Part shown: positions 15,890-23,902 of the stretch, one piece after another
How positions within the stretch are numbered: position 1 is the first letter of the stretch
Layout: the number at the start of each line of letters is the position of its first letter
NCBI GenBank assembly: GCA_017552715.1
Contig: JAFZOW010000088.1
Location: 1-46,450, forward strand
Source of the DNA: Lachnospiraceae bacterium
GTDB taxonomy: Bacteria; Bacillota; Clostridia; Lachnospirales; Lachnospiraceae
Length of the DNA: 46,450 nt
Direction of reading: 5' to 3'
Notes under the pieces: generated by a model
The model's database searches: none
What the model was told of the DNA's origin: nothing
What the model saw: only the letters and a program-made list of their open reading frames with translations
Program-made: the position numbers and the translations under genes

Positions 15890-16732
15890 TCACTGTAATG
15901 AATTAATAGATTCTGTAATGAACTTCGCGGGGGCGGCGTCGATGACCACGTAGTCCAGGTTGCCGTTGAGCAGATCCTGGACGGCCAGGGAGCCGTTCTT
16001 GTAACCTACGACGGTCATCTTGTAGCCGTCGAAGCCCCATTCCTCATCGCCTTCGCAGTAGAGCTTACCGGTGGTGCCGTTCTGCACACCTACCTTTGTG
16101 CTGTTATCCTTTCCGTTCAGGATGGCTTCGATGGCAGCGGCAGTCGTAGCGGAATCGAAGTCCGTATTATCGGAACGGACGATCAGCTTCTGGGAAGCTT
16201 CGTAGTAAGTATCGGTGAAGTTCACCATCTCCTTACGCTCTTCGGTAACGGTCAGGCCGCTCATGCCGATGTCGCTCTTCCCCTGCTGTACGGAAAGCAG
16301 CACGGAATCGAAGTCCATGTTCTGGATCACCAGCTCCTTGCCCAGATACTCCGCAAGACCGGCAGCGATCTCCATATCAATGCCCAGATAGTTCTCGCCC
16401 TCCATATACTCAAAAGGCGCGAAAGCCGCATTGGTGGCTACCAGCAGCTGGTCCTTGGAGGAATCCTCCACAGCGCTGGTCACCGGAGTAGGAGTGCCGT
16501 CGCCGAAATACTTCTCACAGATCCTGTCAAAAGTGCCGTCGGACATGATGCGGGAGATATACTCATTTGTCTTTGTCAGCAGCTCACTCTGGTTCTGATC
16601 CACACCAAAAGCATATTGCTCGGTGGTCAGATCCACATCGATGACCTTGGCAGTGAGCTTGCCTGCGCCCGAGGCGCCGCAGCCGCTCAGCAAAAGAGCG
16701 GCGGTAAGAATTACGGTTAAAAACTTTTTCAT
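15890..16732 (-). CDS. Amino acid ABC transporter binding lipoprotein, circularly permuted
   Basis: This 280-residue protein has signal peptide and lipobox LLLSGC (Cys18), so it is an exported lipid-anchored binding protein of the SBP_bac_3 family. The core begins at about residue 95 (QLLVATNAAFAPFEYMEG) and ends at VVIDAAPAKFITESINSLQ, where normal members still need their last 50 residues. That missing part (LTTEQYAFGVDQNQ to DGTFDRICEKYFG) is instead found at residues 35-77, right after the lipobox, joined by a linker DGTPTPVTSAVEDSSKD. The order is therefore permuted while all parts are kept. I believe related Clostridia carry the same form. It belongs with the permease and ATPase downstream. 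AAAGGAGGG precedes the ATG. Confidence 0.9.
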   Translation of the reverse strand: MKKFLTVILTAALLLSGCGASGAGKLTAKVIDVDLTTEQYAFGVDQNQSELLTKTNEYISRIMSDGTFDRICEKYFGDGTPTPVTSAVEDSSKDQLLVATNAAFAPFEYMEGENYLGIDMEIAAGLAEYLGKELVIQNMDFDSVLLSVQQGKSDIGMSGLTVTEERKEMVNFTDTYYEASQKLIVRSDNTDFDSATTAAAIEAILNGKDNSTKVGVQNGTTGKLYCEGDEEWGFDGYKMTVVGYKNGSLAVQDLLNGNLDYVVIDAAPAKFITESINSLQ

Positions 16733-16776
16733 AATATTTCCCTCCTTTTGCTTATTCCCTGAGTCAGCATCGCAAG

Positions 16777-16813
16777 GAATCTCCCCACATACGTGGGTCC
16801 CCCCTTAAGATTC
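16777..16813 (-). repeat. Minimal copy of the structured element at the carB 3' end
   Basis: GAATCT (16777-16782) pairs with AGATTC (16808-16813) and encloses CCCAC-ATAC-GTGGG (16784-16797). The apex differs from that of copy 1 by a single base over more than 20 bases. The outer stem overlaps the last codons and stop of carB, between carB and the amino acid binding-protein gene. There is no T-run, so it is more likely a processing or stabilising hairpin than a terminator. Confidence 0.65.
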
Positions 16814-19800
16814 GTGCCAACTCTGCAATGATCTCACATCGCTGCGGCCGTGTTTCTTGACGTGGCGGATACCGTCTGCTGCCGCGGCTGCCGCAGCCAT
16901 GGTGGTGATATAAGGGATACGCGCCTTGATGGCGGCCTTACGCAGGTAACTGTCGTCGTTCACGCTCTCCTTGCCGGCGGGCGTGTTCACGATCAGCTGG
17001 ATGTCACCGTTGGTGATCAGATCCAGGATGTTGGGACGTCCCTCATAAAGCTTCTTCACCTTCTCCACAGGGATGCCGGCCTTATCGATCAGGTCGCAGG
17101 TGGTACCGGTGGCCAGCAGCTTGAAGCCGGCTTCATGGAAGGCCTGGGCCACACCCACGGCTTCGGGCTTATCCTTACGGTTTACGGAGATGAGCACCGT
17201 TCCTTCCAGAGGCAGGCCTGCATTGGCGGCTTCCTCCGCCTTATAGAAGGCGCCTGCAAGGGACTTGCTGATGCCCAGCACCTCACCGGTGGAGCGCATC
17301 TCGGGCCCGAGGATCGGATCCACTTCCTGGAACATATTGAAGGGGAATACGGCTTCCTTCACGCCGTAGTACTGGATATCTCTCTCCTTCAGCTCGGGTA
17401 CCGGCGAAGGACGGCCCGTAAGGCTGCCCGTGATGATATCCGTAGCCAGGGGCACCATGCGGATGCCGCAGACCTTGGAGACCAAAGGCACGGTACGGGA
17501 AGCACGGGGATTGGCTTCCAGCACATAGACCGTATCGTTCTCAATAGCGTACTGCATGTTCATCAGACCCACCACATGCATCTCCTCGGCGATCTTCCGG
17601 GTATATTCCTTAATGGTGGCCAGATGCTTATCATCGATGTGGCGGGAAGGGATCATGCAGGCCGAGTCACCGGAATGGATACCGGCAAGTTCGATGTGTT
17701 CCATGACTGCGGGAACGAATGCATGGGTGCCGTCGCTGATGGCATCGGCCTCGCACTCAAGTGCATGGTTCAGGAAACGGTCGATGAGGATGGGACGGTC
17801 GGGGGTCACACCCACGGCAGCACGCATGTAGTCCGCGATGCTCTCTTCATCGTATACCACTTCCATGCCGCGGCCGCCCAGCACGTAGGAAGGACGCACC
17901 ATCACGGGATAACCGATACGCGCGGCGATCTCCTTGGCTTCCTCCACGGTGGTGGCCATGCCGCTCTCGGGCATGGGGATCCCCAGCTTATCCATCATGG
18001 CGCGGAACTGGTCACGGTCTTCCGCCAGGTCGATGACCTCGGGCGAAGTGCCCAGGATGTTCACGCCGTTCTTCTTCAGATCCGCCGCAAGGTTCAGCGG
18101 TGTCTGTCCGCCGAACTGGGCGATGACGCCCACGGGCTTTTCCTTATGGTAGATGCTCAGCACATCCTCCAGGGTCAGCGGCTCGAAATAGAGCTTATCC
18201 GAGGTATCGTAGTCGGTGGACACGGTCTCGGGATTGCAGTTGACGATGATGGTCTCGAAGCCCAGCTTCTTAAGGCTCATGGCTGCATGTACGCAGCAGT
18301 AGTCAAATTCGATACCCTGGCCGATACGGTTGGGACCGCCACCTAAGATCATGATCTTTTTCTTATCGCTGGCTTCGGCTATGTCCTTATCCATATTGTA
18401 GCTGGAGTAGTAATAGCAGCTGTCCTCGGTGCCGGATACATGCACCTTATCCCAGTGCTCCTCGCAGCCTGCCGCAAGACGTGCATTGCGGATCTCATCC
18501 TCGGAAACGCTCAGGATCTCGCTTAAGTACTTATCCGCGAAGCCGTCCTTCTTAGCCTGCACCAGCTTATCCGCAGGAGGGACCTGACCCTTATATGCAG
18601 CCACCAGGGCTTCCTCTTCGTCCACCAGTTCCTTCATCTGCTCGATGAAATACTTCTTTACCTTGGTGAGCTCGTGGATCTCATCTACGCTCACGCCTTT
18701 ACGAAGAGCTTCGTACATCTGGAAGTGACGCTCGGAATTGGGGGTGACCAGCTTCTGCTTCAGTTCTTCCGCAGAAAGCTCGTTAAAGTTCTTCACATGA
18801 CCCAGACCGTAGCGGCCCTTTTCAAGGGAACGCACAGCCTTCTGGAAGGCCTCCTTATAGTTCTTACCGATGCTCATAACTTCGCCAACGGCGCGCATCT
18901 GGGTGCCCAGCTTATCCTCCACACCCTTGAACTTCTCAAAGGCCCAGCGGGCAAACTTCACAACCACATAGTCGCCGCCAGGTACGTACTTATCCAGCGT
19001 TCCGTACTTGCCGCAGGGGATCTCGGAAAGAGAAAGCCCGCTGGCCAGCATGGCGGAAACCAGGGCGATGGGGAAGCCCGTTGCCTTACTTGCCAGAGCG
19101 GAAGAACGGGAGGTACGGGGATTGATCTCGATAACGATGATACGATCGCTGACGGGATCGTGTGCAAACTGCACGTTCGTACCGCCGATGACCTGGATAC
19201 GGTCTACGATCTTATAGGCCTGCTCCTGCAGACGCTTCTGCAGATCCTCGCTGATGGTGAGCATGGGAGCCGTACAGAAGGAATCACCGGTGTGCACGCC
19301 CATGGGATCCACATTCTCGATAAAGCAGACGGTGATCATGTTTCCGTCCTTATCGCGGACCACCTCCAGCTCCAGCTCTTCCCAGCCGGCCACGCACTCT
19401 TCCACCAGTACCTGTCCCACAGGGCTGGCCTGCAGGCCTCTGGCGCAGACGGTCTTCAGCTCCTCCTTATTATAGACCAGGCCGCCGCCGGTGCCGCCCA
19501 TGGTATAAGCGGGGCGCAGCACCACCGGGTAACCCAGGCTGTCGGCGATCTTCAGCGCTTCCTCCACGCTGTAGCTCACTTCGCTGCGGGCCATGCCGAT
19601 GCCGAGGCTCTCCATGGTCTGCTTGAACTCGATACGGTCTTCACCGCGCTCGATGGCATCCACCTGCACGCCGATGACCTTTACTCCGTACTTATCCAGT
19701 ATTCCTCTGCGGTTCAGCTCGGCGCTTAAGTTTAAGCCCGACTGTCCGCCCAGGTTGGGAAGCAGCGCATCCGGCCGCTCCTTTTCTATGATCTGCTCCA

Positions 19801-20020
19801 GACGATCCGCATTGAGGGGCTCGATATAGGTAACATCGGCCATCTCCGGATCCGTCATGATCGTTGCCGGATTGGAGTTCACCAGGATGATGCGGTACCC
19901 CAGCTTCCGTAACGCTTTACAGGCCTGCGTTCCCGAATAATCGAATTCGCAGGCCTGCCCGATAATGATGGGTCCGCTCCCAATGATCAATACACTCTTG
20001 ATATCCGTTCTCTGTGCCAT
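16805..20020 (-). CDS. carB: Carbamoyl-phosphate synthase large subunit
   Basis: This 1071-residue enzyme makes carbamoyl phosphate from bicarbonate, ATP and ammonia, the last supplied by glutamine hydrolysis in the small subunit CarA, for pyrimidine and arginine synthesis. Two homologous ATP-grasp halves are visible: the first from VLIIGSGPIIIGQACEFDYSGTQA (about 11-34) with NPRTSRSSALASKATG, the second from IMILGGGPNRIGQGIEFDYC (about 555) with EANPRASRTVPLVSK. A MGS-like regulatory domain ends the protein (FKLLATGTT, about residue 955). Length is standard. GGGAGG in the last codons of livF serves as its site, with only 3 bases between genes. carA is not in the window. Confidence 0.97.
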   Translation of the reverse strand: MAQRTDIKSVLIIGSGPIIIGQACEFDYSGTQACKALRKLGYRIILVNSNPATIMTDPEMADVTYIEPLNADRLEQIIEKERPDALLPNLGGQSGLNLSAELNRRGILDKYGVKVIGVQVDAIERGEDRIEFKQTMESLGIGMARSEVSYSVEEALKIADSLGYPVVLRPAYTMGGTGGGLVYNKEELKTVCARGLQASPVGQVLVEECVAGWEELELEVVRDKDGNMITVCFIENVDPMGVHTGDSFCTAPMLTISEDLQKRLQEQAYKIVDRIQVIGGTNVQFAHDPVSDRIIVIEINPRTSRSSALASKATGFPIALVSAMLASGLSLSEIPCGKYGTLDKYVPGGDYVVVKFARWAFEKFKGVEDKLGTQMRAVGEVMSIGKNYKEAFQKAVRSLEKGRYGLGHVKNFNELSAEELKQKLVTPNSERHFQMYEALRKGVSVDEIHELTKVKKYFIEQMKELVDEEEALVAAYKGQVPPADKLVQAKKDGFADKYLSEILSVSEDEIRNARLAAGCEEHWDKVHVSGTEDSCYYYSSYNMDKDIAEASDKKKIMILGGGPNRIGQGIEFDYCCVHAAMSLKKLGFETIIVNCNPETVSTDYDTSDKLYFEPLTLEDVLSIYHKEKPVGVIAQFGGQTPLNLAADLKKNGVNILGTSPEVIDLAEDRDQFRAMMDKLGIPMPESGMATTVEEAKEIAARIGYPVMVRPSYVLGGRGMEVVYDEESIADYMRAAVGVTPDRPILIDRFLNHALECEADAISDGTHAFVPAVMEHIELAGIHSGDSACMIPSRHIDDKHLATIKEYTRKIAEEMHVVGLMNMQYAIENDTVYVLEANPRASRTVPLVSKVCGIRMVPLATDIITGSLTGRPSPVPELKERDIQYYGVKEAVFPFNMFQEVDPILGPEMRSTGEVLGISKSLAGAFYKAEEAANAGLPLEGTVLISVNRKDKPEAVGVAQAFHEAGFKLLATGTTCDLIDKAGIPVEKVKKLYEGRPNILDLITNGDIQLIVNTPAGKESVNDDSYLRKAAIKARIPYITTMAAAAAAADGIRHVKKHGRSDVRSLQSWHES

Positions 20021-20023
20021 GGA

Positions 20024-20734
20024 TCAACCTCCCAGATATGCTTTTTTTATGGCTTCACTTTCCAACAGTTCATTTGCTTTTCCTTCCATGCTGATCTTCC
20101 CGACCTCCAGTACATATGCACGGTCGGCAATGTTCAGCGCCATGCGGGCATTCTGCTCCACCAGAAGTATGGTGATGCCCTGGCTGTGACAGAACTCTAT
20201 GATGGAGAAAACCTCCTTCACCAGAAGAGGAGACAGGCCCATGGAGGGCTCGTCCATCAGGATCATGGTGGGTTTGCTCATCAGCGCACGGCCCATGGCC
20301 AGCATCTGCTGCTCGCCGCCGGACAGGGTTCCTGCCAGCTGGCTGCGACGCTCCTTCAGCCGCGGGAAATGCTGGTAGATCATCTCCAGCGTCTCCTCGG
20401 TCTCGGCGCTGTCCTTCCGGGTATAAGCTCCCAGACGCAGATTCTGCAGCACCGTCATCTCGGCAAAGACTCTCCGGCCTTCCGGCACATGAGCCATGCC
20501 CAGTCCCGTCAGCTTATAGCCCGGGATACGGCGCACGTCATTCCCTTCAAAAACTATGCTGCCGGCTGCCGCAGGGATCAGGCCGCTGATGGTATGCAGG
20601 ATCGTCGTCTTCCCCGCGCCGTTGGCGCCGATCAGAGCCACTATCTCGCCGGCTTCCACATGGAAGCTGACGCCCTTGATGGCCTTGATCATACCGTAAT
20701 TCACTTCCAGGTCTTTGACTTCCAACATGCTCAT
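20024..20734 (-). CDS. livF: Branched-chain amino acid ABC transporter ATP-binding protein LivF
   Basis: This 236-residue ATPase is one of the pair energising the branched-chain amino acid importer. It shows Walker A GANGAGKTTILH at about 36-47, signature LSGGEQQMLAMGRAL at about 137-151, Walker B MILMDEPSMGLSP and the switch His position replaced by Gln in LLVEQNARMALN, which is usual for LivF. Gap to livG is 6 bases; carB follows after 3 bases. Confidence 0.96.
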   Translation of the reverse strand: MSMLEVKDLEVNYGMIKAIKGVSFHVEAGEIVALIGANGAGKTTILHTISGLIPAAAGSIVFEGNDVRRIPGYKLTGLGMAHVPEGRRVFAEMTVLQNLRLGAYTRKDSAETEETLEMIYQHFPRLKERRSQLAGTLSGGEQQMLAMGRALMSKPTMILMDEPSMGLSPLLVKEVFSIIEFCHSQGITILLVEQNARMALNIADRAYVLEVGKISMEGKANELLESEAIKKAYLGG

Positions 20735-20740
20735 AGCCGT

Positions 20741-21505
20741 TTACTCACCAATATATGCCTTGATCACTTCCGGATCGCTGAGAACTTCCTTTGTAGCACC
20801 CTGTTTCAGCACCTGTCCGAAATTCAGCACTGTCAGTTCTTCACAGATCCCGCCCACCAGCTTCATATCATGCTCGATGAGCAGTATGGTCATATCAAAT
20901 TTATCCCGCACAAAGCGGATCGTATCCATCAGTTCCTGGGTCTCGTTGGGGTTCATGCCCGCCGCAGGCTCGTCCAGAAGCAGCAGCACGGGATCCGTCG
21001 CCAGCGCTCTTGCGATCTCCAGCTTACGCTGTTTTCCGTAAGGCAGATTGGAAGCAAGGGTAGCCGCTTCCCCGTCCAGGTCGAATACCTTCAGAAGTTC
21101 CATGGCACGCTCGTCCATGGCCGTTTCCTGCTTAAAGTATTTCGGCAGCCGCAGCACCGCGGTGATGGTACGGTAGGGATAGCGATGATGCAGGCCCAGC
21201 TTTACATTATCCAGAACGCTCAGATCCTTGAACAGGCGGATGTTCTGGAAGGTACGGGCGATGCCGTCGCGATTGATCTCGATGGTCTTATGGCCGGTGA
21301 TGTTACGGCCGTTCAGCAGGATGGCACCGTCGGTGGGCTTATACACCCCCGTGAGAAGATTAAATACCGTGGTCTTACCTGCCCCGTTGGGACCGATAAG
21401 GCCATAAAGCTGCCCTTTTTCGATGGAGAGGTTGAAGTCATCCACCGCCCGCAGGCCGCCGAAACTTATGCTCAGATTTTTTACTTCCAGTAAGGGCATA
21501 TTCAT
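20741..21505 (-). CDS. livG: Branched-chain amino acid ABC transporter ATP-binding protein LivG
   Basis: This 254-residue ATPase pairs with LivF. It shows Walker A GPNGAGKTTVFNLL at about 37-50, the LivG-specific insertion with IARTFQNIRLFKDLSVLDNV, signature LPYGKQRKLEIARAL, Walker B LLLLDEPAAGMNP and switch LLIEHDMKLV. Two start codons are possible (21505 and 21499); both have only a weak GGAAAAG site, unlike most genes here. It is preceded by a 239-base gap holding copy 2 of the structured element. Confidence 0.95.
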   Translation of the reverse strand: MNMPLLEVKNLSISFGGLRAVDDFNLSIEKGQLYGLIGPNGAGKTTVFNLLTGVYKPTDGAILLNGRNITGHKTIEINRDGIARTFQNIRLFKDLSVLDNVKLGLHHRYPYRTITAVLRLPKYFKQETAMDERAMELLKVFDLDGEAATLASNLPYGKQRKLEIARALATDPVLLLLDEPAAGMNPNETQELMDTIRFVRDKFDMTILLIEHDMKLVGGICEELTVLNFGQVLKQGATKEVLSDPEVIKAYIGE

Positions 21506-21518
21506 TCTTTTCCGCTTC

Positions 21519-21721
21519 GGAAGCTCTTATTCGTGCTTCGACACGCTTTCGCTCCGTTGCTCACGTTCGAATTGCGGTACATAGTCACAGGTTCTTCCCG
21601 CTGCCTGTGCGTCGCATGCATCCCCCACTACCGTGGGGCCCCACACATGCTCCAGTCAGCGGGCCCCTCCTCGTGACTGTGCCAACGCTCGCAAAGGGTC
21701 TCGCATCGAAAAAGAGCTTCC
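21519..21721 (-). repeat. Structured modular intergenic element, copy 2 (module B)
   Basis: It lies between livM and livG and fills the 21506-21744 gap. Ends: GGAAGCTCTTATTCGTGC (21519-21536) and GCATCGAAAAAGAGCTTCC (21703-21721) are complementary. Module B keeps all stems of copy 1 with compensating changes: GTCAC/GTGAC (21584-21588/21673-21677), CCCGCTGCCTG/CAGTCAGCGGG (21597-21607/21653-21663), GCATG/CATGC (21614-21618/21646-21650) and CCCCAC-TACC-GTGGGG (21623-21638). Module A is absent. Confidence 0.8.
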
Positions 21722-21744
21722 TACGCTGGTGTATGATGATAATT

Positions 21745-22800
21745 TCAGCTTTCTTGTTTCTGTTTATTCTTACTCTTAAAAACTCTTTCGCGCCAGGCGC
21801 GGGCGGCGGGGGCCCAGTTCCAGAGCATCACGGCGATGAGGATCACGGAGTAGATGAGCATACGGTAATTGCTCAGGTTCCCCAGGCCGCGGAGCATCTC
21901 GGGCAGGGCATAGAGCAGGGCCGCCGCGATCACGGAACCGCGGATGGAGCCTATGCCTCCCAGCACCACATAAACCAGGATCATAATGGACACATTATAT
22001 CCGAAGTAGGTGGATGCCGCCGTCAGTGTACTGGTATTATGCGCAAAGAGCACACCCACGGTACCTGCGATAGCCGCAGATACGGTGAAAGCAAGCATCT
22101 TATATTTTGTGATATCGATACCGATGGATTCCGCCGCGATGCGGTTATCCCTGATACTCATGATGGCACGGCCCGTACGGGAATTCACCATATGGTAGAT
22201 CACCAGAAGTGTGATGAGCAGCACCAGCATGGCAATAAGGAATTTGGAATCGGTGGGCACACCCTGTATGCCCATGGCACCGTTGATCAGCATCTTTCCT
22301 TCGCCCTGCAGGGGGAAGCTCTTCAGGGAGATATGCACTCCCGCCTCGTCCTTACCCAGGTAGATGGCTGCAAGGATGTTCTTGATGATCTCGCCGAAGG
22401 CCAGGGTCACGATGGCCAGATAGTCACCGTTTAAGCGTAATACGGGTATCCCGATGAGAAAACCGAAAAGAGCGGCCACAGCCGTTCCGATGAGCAATGC
22501 GATAAAGAAGCGCAGGCCTGCAGGCATGGTGCTTTCCTTCATAGCAACGGAAAACAGCGCCGAAGAAAAGGCTCCGACACACATAAAGCCCGCATGGCCG
22601 AGACTCAGGTCTCCCAGAAAACCTACCACCAGGTTCAAGGAAACCGCCGCCGTAGCGTAATAACAGATGGGCACCAGCAGGCCCTTGGTATGGCTCTTCA
22701 GGTTCCCGGTCTTATCCAGTATGGTGATCACGATATAAAAAAGCACCACGATACCGCAGGTGATGAGTTCCTGTTTGGTTGTCTTTTTAAGCTTTCCCAT
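21745..22800 (-). CDS. livM: Branched-chain amino acid ABC transporter permease LivM
   Basis: This 351-residue membrane protein has about ten hydrophobic segments. The family features are GHAGFMCVGAFSSALF near residue 70, YLAIVTLAFGEIIKNI near 130 and GRAIMSIRDNRIAAESIGI near 215 (the cytosolic loop that meets the ATPases). The start overlaps the stop of livH by one base (TGATG), which indicates translational coupling. It forms a heterodimer with LivH. Confidence 0.95.
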   Translation of the reverse strand: MGKLKKTTKQELITCGIVVLFYIVITILDKTGNLKSHTKGLLVPICYYATAAVSLNLVVGFLGDLSLGHAGFMCVGAFSSALFSVAMKESTMPAGLRFFIALLIGTAVAALFGFLIGIPVLRLNGDYLAIVTLAFGEIIKNILAAIYLGKDEAGVHISLKSFPLQGEGKMLINGAMGIQGVPTDSKFLIAMLVLLITLLVIYHMVNSRTGRAIMSIRDNRIAAESIGIDITKYKMLAFTVSAAIAGTVGVLFAHNTSTLTAASTYFGYNVSIMILVYVVLGGIGSIRGSVIAAALLYALPEMLRGLGNLSNYRMLIYSVILIAVMLWNWAPAARAWRERVFKSKNKQKQES

Positions 22801-23687
22801 CAGACCTTCTCCTGCAGCTTCCGCCCCATCAGGCCCGTAGGTCTTACCAGGAGCACGATGATCAGTATGGTGAACACAATGGCGTCCGCCAGCTGTGTAG
22901 AGATGAAACGCTTACTTAAGCTTTCCGCCACGCCCAGCAGCAGTCCGCCGATCATGGCACCGGGAATGGAACCGATACCTCCCAGCACCGCCGCCACAAA
23001 AGCTTTGATACCCGGCATGGCACCGGTATAAGGTGTAAGTACCGGATAGGCTGAGCAGAGCAGCGCTCCAGCGATGGCTGCCAGTCCGGAGCCGATGGCG
23101 AAGGTCAGGGAGATGGTCTTATTTACATCAATACCCATGAGGGTCGCCGCACCTTTATCTTCGGAAACGGCCAGCATGGCCTGGCCGGCTTTTGTCTTAT
23201 TTATGAAGAGCTGCAGTGCCAGCAGGATCACTGCGCCCGTAAGTATCGTAATGATGGTCACGCCCTGGATCTTCAGCTGTCCGTCGGCAAGGCTGATGCC
23301 TTCCCACTTTACCACGCTGGTGAAGGATTTCGGATTGGCAGTGAAGATCTGCAGCGAGATGTTCTGCAGAAAATAGCTCATCCCGATGGCGGTGATGAGC
23401 ACGGCAAGATTGGAAGTGGCCCCGCGCAGGGGCTTATAGGCGATACGCTCGGTAAGGATACCGAGGATGGTACAGCCCACCATAGCAAAAAGTATGGCCA
23501 GCAGGGGGTTGAACCCCCAGCTGATCATACCGGTATAAACCAGATAGCCGCCCACCATGATCACGTCACCATGGGCGAAGTTTAACATTTTAGCGATGCC
23601 GTACACCATGGTATACCCGAGGGCAATGATCGCGTAGATACTGCCCAGACTTATACCGCTGATGAAGGTGTTGAGAAAATCAAGCAT
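22800..23687 (-). CDS. livH: Branched-chain amino acid ABC transporter permease LivH
   Basis: This 295-residue membrane protein has about eight hydrophobic segments. It shows the LivH features GISLGSIYAIIALGYTMVYGI at the start, LNFAHGDVIMVGGY near residue 35 and the coupling loop KGAATLMGIDVNKTISLTFAIGS near 183-205. The gene lies after copy 3 of the structured element and has only a weak CAGGG ribosome binding site, so its expression may be set well below that of the binding protein. Confidence 0.95.
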   Translation of the reverse strand: MLDFLNTFISGISLGSIYAIIALGYTMVYGIAKMLNFAHGDVIMVGGYLVYTGMISWGFNPLLAILFAMVGCTILGILTERIAYKPLRGATSNLAVLITAIGMSYFLQNISLQIFTANPKSFTSVVKWEGISLADGQLKIQGVTIITILTGAVILLALQLFINKTKAGQAMLAVSEDKGAATLMGIDVNKTISLTFAIGSGLAAIAGALLCSAYPVLTPYTGAMPGIKAFVAAVLGGIGSIPGAMIGGLLLGVAESLSKRFISTQLADAIVFTILIIVLLVRPTGLMGRKLQEKV

Positions 23688-23715
23688 TCGGTTTTTACCC
23701 TGTGTTCCCGGCTCC

Positions 23716-23835
23716 GGAACTGCCGTTCATGCTCGACACGCTCCCGCTCCGCTGCTCATGTAGCGGACACTAAACTCGCTTCGCTCGTTAAGTGCCGACA
23801 CTCGCAGAGGGTCTCGCATTGAAGCGGCAGATTCC
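23716..23835 (-). repeat. Structured modular intergenic element, copy 3 (module A)
   Basis: It lies in the 215-base gap between the liv binding-protein gene and livH. Ends: GGAACTGCCGTTCATGC (23716-23732) and GCATTGAAGCGGCAGATTCC (23816-23835) are complementary apart from three single-base bulges. Module A folds CACTAAAC (about 23767-23774) with GTTAAGTG (about 23786-23794); in copy 1 the equivalent pair is CGCT/AGCG, a compensatory change. Module B is absent. The rest of the gap (23836-23902) is AT-rich with no gene. Confidence 0.78.
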
Positions 23836-23902
23836 TTCGCTCATAACATAAGTATTATTGTATGCTCTGCTCGCAGAAATTTACATGATCTCTTTGAGCT
23901 GC

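Noticed and set aside
16850-19729. Long plus-strand frames (498 and 351 residues) opposite carB
   Set aside because: carB is unmistakable on the minus strand, and these His/Gly-rich translations are typical antisense shadows.
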